Assembly: GCA_017615325.1 (NCBI GenBank)
Contig: JAGAAI010000096.1
Coordinates: forward strand, 1-37,062
DNA from: Clostridiales bacterium
GTDB lineage: Bacteria; Bacillota; Clostridia; Saccharofermentanales; Saccharofermentanaceae
Length of the DNA: 37,062 nucleotides
Reading direction: 5' to 3'
Part shown: piece by piece, positions 1-8,070 of the stretch
How the letters are laid out: each line of letters opens with the position of its first letter
How positions within the stretch are numbered: the first letter of the stretch is position 1
Position numbers and translations under genes: made by a program
Notes under the pieces: model-generated
What the model was told of the DNA's origin: nothing
Databases searched by the model: none
Seen by the model: the letters and a program-made list of their open reading frames with translations, nothing else

Positions 1-140
1 AAGGGGATTGGCTGACAGTTTTTTTGGCGGATGCTTGATCCAAAGAGGCTGACGTCAGGCCAATTACTCCCCGTATTATAAGAAAAGTGCAACTGTCGGA
101 GTTAATTACTCTCTAACAATTACACTTTCTATGGTACTAA

Positions 141-162
141 AGAGGCTGCCAAGGCAGCCTCT
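141..162 (-). terminator. perfect hairpin downstream of the pseudopilin gene
   Basis: The sequence AGAGGCTGCC, two A, then GGCAGCCTCT forms a perfect hairpin about 22 bases after the stop codon of the minus-strand pilin-like gene. Read on the minus strand it is followed only by TTTAGTACC, so the U-tract is weak. It is a plausible but not strong intrinsic terminator. Confidence 0.5.
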
Positions 163-184
163 GATGATTCAGATCTGAATCTTA

Positions 185-937
185 TCAGTTAAATGTGATT
201 CCGTAATTGGTGTTAAACCAGGTTTTCTGAGAAGGAGACAGATTGTCTACGTTCCAGTTGCCCCAACTGAAATCCGGGAAGTTTCCTCCCTGGAGAACCC
301 ATTGGTTATCGTCCATCGTTAGCCCATACGAACCGTTGCCCTTGTTAGTAAAGGTGATCTTAGCATCGTTATATCCGTCTTTATCTGTAATATGAAGAGT
401 GATCTTGTTGCCGGATGAACTGCCGCTGATAACTCCTTTGGTTCCATTTCCCCCGTTAAAACCATTGCTGATGTTTAAACTGCCAACGTTGGTTCCGCTA
501 CCGCCGCCACCGTTCTGGCTGGTATTGTTTCCGCTCTGCTGAGACTGCTGGGACGACTGCTGAGACGATTGCTGAGACGACTGTTGAGATGACTGCTGCG
601 AAGATTGCTCTGAAGATGAATTCGAATTTCCGGTATTGTTTGTCGCTTCAGTCTGCGAGCTGGATTCTTCCGAGGAAGGCGTCGTACTGTCGATCTTTAT
701 GGTTCTCGGCTTAAGATTACCTGCATTAAAGAGATTCTCCACCGCGTTCCTGGCATCTGCCTCGAAGTTGACTCCGCCATTCTGCTCCAGGTCATCTCTA
801 TATGCCTGATATTGAACGATCGAGACGATCACGCCTGTAAGTCCTGCACCTGCAAGAACAACGATGATCGCAACTACGATGATCATCTCGGTGAGTGTAA
901 AGCCTTTTTTGCTTTTTACCTTATTCATACAGACCAT
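185..937 (-). CDS. type IV pilin-like (pseudopilin) protein with SSQQ-repeat linker
   Basis: The protein starts with a short basic leader and the prepilin motif KKGFTLTE (cleavage expected after Gly12, with Glu at mature position 5), followed by a hydrophobic helix to about residue 40. This is the class III signal recognised by prepilin peptidase. Residues about 85-150 are Ser/Gln/Asn/Gly rich, including a (SSQQ)n tract at 111-134. The C-terminal 90 residues are globular and Gly/Asn/Trp rich, and I do not recognise them. The ATG at 937 is preceded by AAAGGTGG at 7 bases; a second ATG at 928 is possible. No other pilus gene is in the window, so assembly ATPase, platform protein and peptidase must be encoded elsewhere. 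Whether it is a pilus subunit, a pseudopilin or a competence-type protein cannot be told. Confidence 0.85.
   Translation of the reverse strand: MVCMNKVKSKKGFTLTEMIIVVAIIVVLAGAGLTGVIVSIVQYQAYRDDLEQNGGVNFEADARNAVENLFNAGNLKPRTIKIDSTTPSSEESSSQTEATNNTGNSNSSSEQSSQQSSQQSSQQSSQQSSQQSQQSGNNTSQNGGGGSGTNVGSLNISNGFNGGNGTKGVISGSSSGNKITLHITDKDGYNDAKITFTNKGNGSYGLTMDDNQWVLQGGNFPDFSWGNWNVDNLSPSQKTWFNTNYGITFN
536..610 (-). repeat. 12-bp in-frame tandem repeat encoding SSQQ
   Basis: About six degenerate copies of a 12-base unit (plus-strand form close to GACTGCTGAGAC) lie inside the pilin-like gene and encode Ser-Ser-Gln-Gln repeats at residues 110-134. The unit is a multiple of three, so copy-number change would alter linker length without breaking the frame. 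Confidence 0.85.
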
Positions 938-980
938 AATATCACCACCTTTACAAGTACGTGTATTACTACGTGCTTAA

Positions 981-1009
981 ATTGTAAAGCATTCCAAGGT
1001 CAATCGCAA
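981..1009 (-). promoter_or_regulatory. promoter of the pilin-like gene, with a dyad downstream
   Basis: On the minus strand TTGCGA (1004-1009) and TACAAT (981-986) are separated by 17 bases, a good sigma-A type arrangement about 45 bases upstream of the start. Between the -10 and the gene, AAGTACGT (955-962) and ACGTGCTT (971-978) form an inverted repeat with one mismatch that could be an operator. Confidence 0.55.
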
Positions 1010-1083
1010 TTTGTTTTTAAGCGAAAAGATTTTTACTAACAATTTCTTTACAGATTATTAGTTTTTGACCCTGTCTGTTTACT

Positions 1084-3387
1084 TTAACCCAGTGTGATGA
1101 TCAGTTCGTTGCCTGCAAAATCAACGGATGTACCCCAGTTTTCGGGCTCGGGAATAGACTCGGAGACGCTTACGACATTGGTGATGCCGGTAAGGGCTAT
1201 CCTCTTGTTGCGGCCGAATCCGTCCGTCTTAACTGTTATTTTATTACCTTCCTTAAGGACATTGATAACACCTGATGCCTTGCCCTTATCGTCGAAGACC
1301 TCACAGGCTGCAACCTTCCCGTCAACGGGAGCGAAGCAGGTAAATGTGATGTTATCGAGGAACGAGTGGCTCGAAGAATGTCTGTCCGGATTAGACAGGG
1401 TGGTGATTATGGAATTAGGTCTTACGAAGAGAGGGAAGGAACCCGGCTCTTCTTTCCTTGTTGCAAAACGCGGACCTGTCAGAGTCTCTCTCGAGAAGAG
1501 GTTGGTCCAGACTCCGGCGGGAACATAGAACCTTACGGAACCCGCAGAAGATGTGACCGGAGCGGACAGGATCGAGGATCCTACCATGAACTGATCCTGA
1601 GCAAAGGAAGCAAGTGCATCCTGCGGGAATTCGTAGGACATGGTGCGGAGCGCGGGGTTACCGTACATCGAAGCTTCCATTACGGCCGAATAGATGTAAG
1701 GCGCAAGACTTGCCCTCATGTCGGAGAAGAGCTTGATCTGTTCGAACGCTTCCTTGGGAAGATTGGAAGGCATTCCCTTGAGATTGCACATGATCCTGGA
1801 GTGAGGCGCCAGAAGAGCTGCCTCAAGCCATCTCCTGAAGAGATTCATATCGGATACATAAGGCACATCAACATTTATGAGCGTAAATCCGGAAAGGCCA
1901 TAGGACAATGCGTTGGATATGGCAGCGGACATCCCGCCGAAGTTCATCTCTGAAGAAGAAGGAGAGATGTTCCTGTATGCGACCGACAGATCGCCTGTGG
2001 ACACTATATTGGCGATCATGAAGGAGATCTCCTTGCCCTTTGCACGGGAAGAAGCATCCTTGATGGCGCCGTTGAACTCAGATACGAATACGGAATTGAA
2101 TCCGTCTTCCTTACCGGTATCCTGTCCGCCTATGCCGATATTGCCGATGAGGTTAAAATCGAATGCTCCCTCTACCATGTCTATGCCGGCATCGATGAAC
2201 TCACCGACCTTCATGCTGAACCAGTTGCGGGCAGCCACATTGGTCATGTCGATGACGGCAACGGATCCTTCCTGGGTGTCGATGATAACGGTATTGCCCC
2301 TGGAATCCTTCATGAGATTATTAAGATCTGTAAGTTCATCGAAAAGATCAGACTCTTCAAAGATATAAGGAGTCACTGTTATGCCGATGCGGACTCCCAG
2401 ATCGTGAGCGGATCTTAAGAAAGACTGTACATCAGGGAATCTCTTGGAGTCCCACTCGAATCCCGCAGGACTCCCCGCAGGAAGGTAGGATCTTCCGAGC
2501 CAGACTTCCGATATATTAAGTCCCGTATCGGAAATGTTGCGGATGGCATTCAATATCTCATCGGGAGTGATCGTGAAATCATCCTGCATGGCTATGGCTG
2601 TACAGATCGATGAAGCGGATACATGCTGTGCCCTTCCCATAAATCCTGTGTAAGAATTGATTATGTCGGACACGGAATTACCGGCGAAGAGTTCGAATTC
2701 AAGGACCGAACCAGATGTCTCGAACTTCATGCCGTTGCCCTCTGATGCGCAATCAAAGGTAACGTTGCCGATCGTGTTAACGAAGATACCGTAGTTTGCC
2801 GAAGATACAAAGAAAGGGGTGTTGGTCTTTCCGGGAACAGTAAGAGCCGGATCAGTCATTATCTTTCTTCCGTTGGCCACGGCTGATACACCGCCGCCAA
2901 AACCCATGTACTTCTCGCCTGCCTGGGCATTCAGGATAACACCGCATGAGAACTGATCCTTCCTTCTGTCGAAAGATTCCTTGATATATACTCCGCCTGG
3001 AACGGCTGCGTGTGATGTTATGACTGATTCACCGTAGTAGTAAGTGATCTGCGGAACAGGTGTCTTTGTGATCCTGGCCTCGGTCATGCCGCTCTTGAAA
3101 GAGATATAATCATCTGTCTCGCTTATGATGCCGTTGCCGGAATCACGCGTCTTTATGAATGCGCCGTCCGCCTTCTCTTTCCTCTTATGGGCTCTTAATA
3201 CTACCTTGATGACATTATTGGCAGGAGATGACATCATAAGTGTGATGTTGCCTGCGCCCTGCATGGTCATGGGAAGCTGCGATAAGGACTTGGCTGACTG
3301 CTGTGTTCCCAATGTCATAGTCAGGACATTGTCAGTAAAAGATACATTCTTGATCCCAAAAGGATACCTGGTTACGCTCTGTTCCAT
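1084..3387 (-). CDS. glycoside hydrolase family 31-like protein, catalytic residues apparently lost
   Basis: The 767-residue protein has the GH31 layout: a beta-sandwich N-domain, a TIM-barrel (about 275-600), and C-terminal beta domains. Recognisable GH31 stretches are GFEWDSKRFPD (309-319), TVTPYI (337-342), GLSGF (497-501) followed by a conserved-looking Asp in NVDVPY, and APYIYSAVMEA with GNPALRT. By eye the nucleophile segment (GVDxFKxDFGE in family members) reads GIDMVEGAFDF (401-411), with Ala where Asp should be. The acid/base motif WGGD aligns with NISP (473-476). The usual WLD of the first barrel strand is WLG (296-298). It may be a non-catalytic carbohydrate-binding relative, or an enzyme using shifted residues. 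There is no signal peptide. GGAGAGG lies 9 bases before the ATG. It is 50 bases downstream of a co-directional hydrolase gene. Confidence 0.8.
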   Translation of the reverse strand: MEQSVTRYPFGIKNVSFTDNVLTMTLGTQQSAKSLSQLPMTMQGAGNITLMMSSPANNVIKVVLRAHKRKEKADGAFIKTRDSGNGIISETDDYISFKSGMTEARITKTPVPQITYYYGESVITSHAAVPGGVYIKESFDRRKDQFSCGVILNAQAGEKYMGFGGGVSAVANGRKIMTDPALTVPGKTNTPFFVSSANYGIFVNTIGNVTFDCASEGNGMKFETSGSVLEFELFAGNSVSDIINSYTGFMGRAQHVSASSICTAIAMQDDFTITPDEILNAIRNISDTGLNISEVWLGRSYLPAGSPAGFEWDSKRFPDVQSFLRSAHDLGVRIGITVTPYIFEESDLFDELTDLNNLMKDSRGNTVIIDTQEGSVAVIDMTNVAARNWFSMKVGEFIDAGIDMVEGAFDFNLIGNIGIGGQDTGKEDGFNSVFVSEFNGAIKDASSRAKGKEISFMIANIVSTGDLSVAYRNISPSSSEMNFGGMSAAISNALSYGLSGFTLINVDVPYVSDMNLFRRWLEAALLAPHSRIMCNLKGMPSNLPKEAFEQIKLFSDMRASLAPYIYSAVMEASMYGNPALRTMSYEFPQDALASFAQDQFMVGSSILSAPVTSSAGSVRFYVPAGVWTNLFSRETLTGPRFATRKEEPGSFPLFVRPNSIITTLSNPDRHSSSHSFLDNITFTCFAPVDGKVAACEVFDDKGKASGVINVLKEGNKITVKTDGFGRNKRIALTGITNVVSVSESIPEPENWGTSVDFAGNELIITLG

Positions 3388-3437
3388 ACTAGATTCCTCT
3401 CCATATACAAACTTAATAAATTACCTTAGGTCTGATA

Positions 3438-4394
3438 CTATCCTACCACTAGTTCGAAAAAATCCGTAAGATCTTTTAAATATTGTTCCCTTACGGGCTC
3501 ACGCATCAACTCGTGACGGTATGCCCCGTAATTAATGGTCCTTATCTTGGAGTGTCCGTTGGCATTAAGGCTTGCCGCTATCTTCTCAACGCCGGATCCG
3601 TATCCTCCGACCGGATCATCTGCGCCATAGGGCATAAGAGCTTGGGCAGAAGATGCCCCCGAGTATGCTTTCTTACTCTGGATGAACTTCATCATGGTCA
3701 TCATCGCCCGGAACCCCTCGTTGGTGAACATAAAGCCGCATAAAGGATCCTTTATATACTTGTCTACTTCATTAGGATCCATAGATATCCAGTCAAATAC
3801 AGTCCTGGGATCAGGGATCTTCTTGCAGTAACTGCCGAAAGCGATCGAATTCAAGAGCTTGCCTTCTTTTGCCCCGCGTCCCACAAGACATGCAAATGAA
3901 GACAGGAAGAGTCCCATTCCGACTGCAGGGTTCGGCGCTGATGTAGAAGCGAAAACAAATCCCTTGAACTCTGATGCGTATTCCGGAGTCGAATAGATGT
4001 ATCTTGCGACCATAGATCCCATCGAGTGGCCGTAAAGGATGTAAGGGAGGTTAGACCCGAATCTCTCCTTTGCCTTCTGATGTAACTTCATGATGTCAGC
4101 GACAGTCTTTGCCATGGCATCTTTGCCGGCCCCGAAATAACCCTTGGGCATGCCGATCGCCTCATTGGCAAGGTAGCTCTCGCCGTGGCCTAACATATCA
4201 AGCCCTGCCACATGCCAGCCTTCCAGGTTAAAGTGTCTTATCACGTCCTCATACCTTGTGATGTATTCCGCCATACCGTGACAGATCTGAACAACACCTT
4301 TGGGATTGGTATCATCTGTCGGGAAAAAGAATCCTGCCACGCGCGCCTGGCCTCCGATAGTTGCCGGAAAAATGATCTTCTCGCAATTATTCAT
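3438..4394 (-). CDS. alpha/beta hydrolase (serine aminopeptidase S33 / monoacylglycerol lipase type)
   Basis: The 318-residue protein has the nucleophile elbow GHSMGS, an acid in GADDPVGG and the catalytic His in NYGAYRHELMREP. These match the S33 lysophospholipase/monoacylglycerol lipase group. An N-terminal HGMAEYITRYEDV segment supplies the usual oxyanion-hole region. The open frame extends to 4463, but I start at 4394 because GGAGGTG sits six bases upstream of that ATG and the upstream residues have no ribosome binding site. There is no signal peptide, so it is probably cytoplasmic. The substrate is unknown; a small ester or acylglycerol is the family norm. It is followed after 50 bases by the GH31-like gene, so the two are probably cotranscribed. 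Confidence 0.85.
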   Translation of the reverse strand: MNNCEKIIFPATIGGQARVAGFFFPTDDTNPKGVVQICHGMAEYITRYEDVIRHFNLEGWHVAGLDMLGHGESYLANEAIGMPKGYFGAGKDAMAKTVADIMKLHQKAKERFGSNLPYILYGHSMGSMVARYIYSTPEYASEFKGFVFASTSAPNPAVGMGLFLSSFACLVGRGAKEGKLLNSIAFGSYCKKIPDPRTVFDWISMDPNEVDKYIKDPLCGFMFTNEGFRAMMTMMKFIQSKKAYSGASSAQALMPYGADDPVGGYGSGVEKIAASLNANGHSKIRTINYGAYRHELMREPVREQYLKDLTDFFELVVG

Positions 4395-4457
4395 ATCGAA
4401 CACCTCCGAGATATAAGGGATATTATCAATATAACATAAATAATATAAAAAGCACTT

Positions 4458-4508
4458 GCTCACAAGGTTTGCTCAGATTTTCGACTTTTTTGAGCAAAGT
4501 TTGTGAGC
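4458..4508. repeat. 18-bp inverted repeat (GCTCACAA...TTGTGAGC)
   Basis: Left arm 4458-4475 and right arm 4491-4508 are complementary at 16 of 18 positions, around a 15-base T-rich loop. The repeat lies between the pgk-tpiA terminator and the start of the hydrolase gene. Neither side has a clean U-tract in the right place, so an operator or an mRNA hairpin is as likely as a terminator. Confidence 0.7.
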
Positions 4509-4522
4509 ACCGGGCACTGTCG

Positions 4523-4556
4523 AAAAAAGAGGGTTGCCTCTGTTGAGACAACCCTC
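4523..4556 (-). terminator. rho-independent terminator of the pgk-tpiA fusion gene
   Basis: On the minus strand GAGGGTTGTCTC and GAGGCAACCCTC pair (one G-U) around an AACA loop and are followed by TTTTTT. It lies about 30 bases past the stop codon, a textbook intrinsic terminator. Confidence 0.92.
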
Positions 4557-4584
4557 CGTGGGATTTAAGTTATAAGTCTTAAGA

Positions 4585-6537
4585 TCAGCCTGCGTTGCAG
4601 ATGATGGAGAAGTCTTCAGCCTTGAGGGAAGCGCCGCCTACAAGACCGCCGTTGATGTCCTTCTGAGCGAAGAGACCTGCTGCGTTCTTGGCATTGCAGG
4701 ATCCGCCGTACTGGATGGTCATAGCCTCTGCGCACTTGTCGCAGTAGAGCTCAGCGATGATGCCGCGGATGAATGCGCAAACTTCCTCAGCCTGCTCGTC
4801 TGTAGCTGTCTTGCCTGTGCCGATAGCCCAGATAGGCTCATAAGCGATCGTGATCTGGCAGAGCTTATCTGCAGGGATATCCTTGAAAGCTGCAACGATC
4901 TGGCCCTTTATCCAGTCGAATGTCTCGCCTGCTTCACGCTGCTCCAAAGACTCGCCGCAGCAGATGATGGGCCTTACGCCGTACTTGAGGAGAGCGTGTG
5001 CCTTCTTGTTGACTGTCTCGTCTGTCTCAGCGTTGTACTCTCTTCTCTCGGAGTGGCCGATGATGCAGTAGTTAACGCCCATCTTAGCAAGCCAGAGAGG
5101 GGAGATCTCGCCTGTGAATGCACCCTTCTCTTCGAAGTGGCAGTTCTGGGCTGCGATCTTGATGTTGGAATATGCTGCTGCCTCAACAGCTGCTGCAAGT
5201 GCTGTAGCAGGAACACCGAGAGCGATCCTTGCTTCTGCGTTCTTTACGAGGGGCTTGAGCTCTTCGATGAGCTTAACAGCGTCAGCGGGGATACCACAGT
5301 TCATCTTCCAGTTGCCTGCTGCGAATGTTCTGCCGATCTTCTTGTCGTTGAGGCAATCGATACCGGGGAGAACCTTACCCTCGATGTACTCGAGAGAAGC
5401 GCCGCCGCCTGTGGAGATGTGGGAAACCTTGTCAGCGTAGCCTAACTTCTCGATAGCAGCTGCGGAGTCACCGCCGCCGATGATGGAGATAGCGTCTGTC
5501 TCAGCGATAGCCTTAGCGAGAGCCTCAGTACCTACTGCGAACTTATCGAACTCGAATACGCCTGCAGGACCATTCCAGATGATGGTCTTAGCTTCCTTGA
5601 TTGCTGCGGAGAATGTCTCGATGGTCTTAGGACCGATATCAAGACCCTCCCAACCGTCGGGGATCTCCATGGAAGGAACAACCTTGGACTCAGCGTCAGC
5701 AGCAAACTCTGTTGCAACTACTGTATCCTCAGGGAGCAGGAGCTTAACGCCCTTTTCTTCTGCCTTAGCCATGAGCTCTTTTGCGAGGTCAACCTTATCA
5801 GCTTCGAAGAGGGAGTTACCAACTGTACCGCCCTTAGCGCCGATGAAGGTGTAAGCCATACCGCCACCGATGATGATGGTGTCTGCTTTATCTAAAAGGT
5901 TTGTGATAACGCCGATCTTGTCGGAAACCTTAGCACCGCCAAGGATAGCAACGAAAGGTCTTGCAGGATTATCAAGTGCTCCGCCGATGAAGTCGATCTC
6001 TTTCTTGATGAGATAGCCGCATGCGGAAGGAAGGAAGTTAGCAAGGCCTGCTGTGGAAGCATGTGCTCTGTGAGCTGTACCGAAAGCATCGTTTACATAG
6101 AGGTCAGCCATAGAAGCCAGCTCTGCTGCAAACTTAGGATCGTTCTTTGTCTCTTCCTTGTGGAAACGGACGTTCTCGAGCATAAGGATCTCGCCGTCCT
6201 TGAGGGCAGCAGCCTTAGCCTTTGCATCTTCGCCGATAACGTCAGCTGCGAGAGTAACGGGCTTGCCGATAAGCTCTGCGAGACGGTCAGCTGCGGGCTT
6301 CATTGAGAACTTAGCCTCAGGTCCGTTCTTCGGACGTCCGAGGTGAGATACGAGGATAACCTTTGCATTGTTGTCTACCAAGTACTTGATAGTAGGGAGA
6401 GCTCCCTTGATCCTCTTGTCGTCTGTGATCTTTGTGCCTGTCTCTTTGTCGAGCGGTACGTTGAAGTCAACGCGGACGATAACTCTCTTACCGGCTACGT
6501 TCAGATCCTCAACGCTTTTCTTGTCATACATTGCCAT
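4585..6537 (-). CDS. pgk-tpiA: fused phosphoglycerate kinase / triosephosphate isomerase
   Basis: A single 650-residue frame encodes two glycolytic enzymes. Residues 1 to about 397 are a complete phosphoglycerate kinase: [39 protein letters not shown] and the nucleotide loop GGGDS are all present. Residues from about 404 to 650 are a complete triosephosphate isomerase: AGNWKMN (substrate Asn and Lys), catalytic His in IGHSERR (about 495), catalytic Glu in [11 protein letters not shown] (about 567) and the phosphate loop YGGS. The join is short (LNDKKIGR) with no stop or frameshift. A bifunctional PGK-TIM is known from Thermotoga maritima; here the fusion is direct. AGGAGTG precedes the ATG by about 7 bases. 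It has its own promoter-like -10 and a strong terminator, so it is probably monocistronic. gapA, gpmI and eno are not nearby. Confidence 0.97.
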   Translation of the reverse strand: MAMYDKKSVEDLNVAGKRVIVRVDFNVPLDKETGTKITDDKRIKGALPTIKYLVDNNAKVILVSHLGRPKNGPEAKFSMKPAADRLAELIGKPVTLAADVIGEDAKAKAAALKDGEILMLENVRFHKEETKNDPKFAAELASMADLYVNDAFGTAHRAHASTAGLANFLPSACGYLIKKEIDFIGGALDNPARPFVAILGGAKVSDKIGVITNLLDKADTIIIGGGMAYTFIGAKGGTVGNSLFEADKVDLAKELMAKAEEKGVKLLLPEDTVVATEFAADAESKVVPSMEIPDGWEGLDIGPKTIETFSAAIKEAKTIIWNGPAGVFEFDKFAVGTEALAKAIAETDAISIIGGGDSAAAIEKLGYADKVSHISTGGGASLEYIEGKVLPGIDCLNDKKIGRTFAAGNWKMNCGIPADAVKLIEELKPLVKNAEARIALGVPATALAAAVEAAAYSNIKIAAQNCHFEEKGAFTGEISPLWLAKMGVNYCIIGHSERREYNAETDETVNKKAHALLKYGVRPIICCGESLEQREAGETFDWIKGQIVAAFKDIPADKLCQITIAYEPIWAIGTGKTATDEQAEEVCAFIRGIIAELYCDKCAEAMTIQYGGSCNAKNAAGLFAQKDINGGLVGGASLKAEDFSIICNAG

Positions 6538-6598
6538 GGTGTATCACACTCCTGTCATTTATTTACGGTGGTCTTACGACCTAACACGCGCACAAAAG

Positions 6599-6604
6599 AT
6601 TATA
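6599..6604 (-). promoter_or_regulatory. -10 element of the pgk-tpiA promoter
   Basis: A perfect TATAAT on the minus strand lies about 60 bases upstream of the pgk-tpiA start, in the short gap after the acyltransferase gene. The -35 at 17 bases is poor (TTTTAT), so only the -10 is called. Confidence 0.5.
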
Positions 6605-6636
6605 CAATCTTTAGACTATATATAAAAGGGCAGATT

Positions 6637-7959
6637 TTATTTTTTCGAGAACATCTCGACGACTTCGTGGACCTTGAAGGTCTTCTGGCCGTCAACATAG
6701 AAACGGAAGAGCTCGCCGTCCTTGCTGTAGATCTCGAAATGCTTGCCGTAAGAGACCACAAGTCCCCTCATGGTATTCATGTCAAATTCGATCCTGACGG
6801 GTTTGCCGACCTGGTTAAGATCACGCTTTGCATATTTTTTGAGGGCCTTTCCGTGCTTATAAGGGATCCCCTCAGATGAATCACAGTCGGTTCCCTCGTA
6901 AACGATCTTGCCGGGAGTTACGGTAACAGTGCCTTTGCCGGTATTGGCGAAGATATATTCATCCCACTTCTTGTAGAGGGTTGCGGGCATCTCCATAATG
7001 AAGCCTTCACCTTCGACCTGCTTCCTTATGAGCTCGCGCTCCCAGAGGACCCACTGGTGGAGATCTTCGAAAACCTGACTTTCGGCATCTGCCTTCTCGA
7101 TAAGTCCCGTCGGGAGAACCCTTGCCCCGTTGCCGCAGTTGTTGCACTGGATAAGGTCGTGCTTGCCGGCATTAAGGTAGGTCATGGTATATTCCCTGCC
7201 GCACTTGGGACAGGCGTAAGCTATGTTCTGGATACCCGATGCCAGGGCCTTGTTCTTAAACTTCCTCTGCGTTTTTCTGGCCCAGTCGTTCTCGTTGTAA
7301 TTGATGCCTTCTAAGATCTTCTCCTGAAGTTCTTCTACTGTCGATCTTTCAACTTCATCGGAATATATCTTGCGGACGAACTCTGCCGTGATCTTGCCCG
7401 GGCGTCTTCCGGAAGTTGACCACCTGGGCCAGGACATGTATCCGCCGTGGATATGGGCAATGTAGATCGATGCGCCGGACTTCTTGGCGAGCTTGGCAAC
7501 ACCGTCGTCAAAGCCAATGGAACTTCCGTCAACGGATCTTGTCGCCTCGGGGAATACGATCAGGACTCCCTTGCGCTTCATGACCTTCATCATGGACTTG
7601 ACCGATACGGCATCCACGACGAACTGCTTCTTCGGGATAGCTCCGCCCTTCTTGAACCAGGTTCCCCAGGGTTCCTTGCGGAATACGAACTCGCCGCATA
7701 CGAAGTTGGCCTTGCGGTGACCCGTCAGTTTGTTTATGATCATGGGGTCCAAGTAAGACACGTGGTTGGCCATGACGATAATTGGGCCTTCATGCTCCAT
7801 GAACTCCTTGTCCTTCGGAACATGGATGTTCATGAACAGAGCCGTCAGAGGCACGATTATGCGTGATCCGAGAAATCCGAAATAATACGTGCTTGGCACG
7901 CATCCTATGTCGAGTTCTTTCTTATTTCCCTTCTTCTTATCTGCCATTGCCTTCCTCAT
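6637..7959 (-). CDS. PlsC-family acyltransferase with C-terminal zinc ribbon
   Basis: The N-terminal half is a 1-acyl-glycerol-3-phosphate acyltransferase-type domain: the HX4D motif in NHVSYLD (His66, Asp71) and the phosphate-binding motif as FPEATRS (135-141, Ala in place of the usual Gly). Family members move an acyl chain to lysophosphatidate at the membrane. Unlike a typical PlsC of about 240 residues, this protein continues with a zinc ribbon (CPKC at 249-252, CNNC at 271-274) and a further domain of about 160 residues that I do not recognise. I chose the ATG at 7959. The frame is open to a TTG at 7986, but a TATAAT at 7990-7995 would place transcription start at about that TTG. An ATG at 7947 has AGGAAGG only two bases away. 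Start confidence is moderate. Confidence 0.82.
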   Translation of the reverse strand: MRKAMADKKKGNKKELDIGCVPSTYYFGFLGSRIIVPLTALFMNIHVPKDKEFMEHEGPIIVMANHVSYLDPMIINKLTGHRKANFVCGEFVFRKEPWGTWFKKGGAIPKKQFVVDAVSVKSMMKVMKRKGVLIVFPEATRSVDGSSIGFDDGVAKLAKKSGASIYIAHIHGGYMSWPRWSTSGRRPGKITAEFVRKIYSDEVERSTVEELQEKILEGINYNENDWARKTQRKFKNKALASGIQNIAYACPKCGREYTMTYLNAGKHDLIQCNNCGNGARVLPTGLIEKADAESQVFEDLHQWVLWERELIRKQVEGEGFIMEMPATLYKKWDEYIFANTGKGTVTVTPGKIVYEGTDCDSSEGIPYKHGKALKKYAKRDLNQVGKPVRIEFDMNTMRGLVVSYGKHFEIYSKDGELFRFYVDGQKTFKVHEVVEMFSKK

Positions 7960-7987
7960 GAAAACTTGAAATCGCGCCAAAGCCAAA

Positions 7988-7999
7988 GTATTATAATAC
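7988..7999. promoter_or_regulatory. palindromic bidirectional -10 between plsC-like and amidase genes
   Basis: GTATTATAATAC is a perfect 12-bp palindrome containing TATAAT on both strands, about 30 bases from the acyltransferase start and about 70 from the amidase start. It could serve as -10 for either or both divergent genes. No strong -35 is visible on either side. Confidence 0.4.
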
Positions 8000-8070
8000 G
8001 CGTGGAGATTATTTTATAACATTCGCTTCTACAAATCAAACGAAGAGGACACAGGCGAGGGGTCAATATT

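Noticed and set aside
3..75. Imperfect inverted repeat (GGGGATTGGCTGAC with GTCAGGCCAAT...CCCC) at the left edge
   Set aside because: The arms are gapped and the context is cut by the window edge, so no feature could be supported.
812..1039. A 75-codon plus-strand frame over the start of the pilin-like gene
   Set aside because: His/Asp/Cys-rich product opposite the prepilin leader and promoter; no ribosome binding site.
1366..2368. Overlapping plus-strand frames within the GH31-like gene
   Set aside because: They are short, overlap each other and lie opposite a well supported gene.
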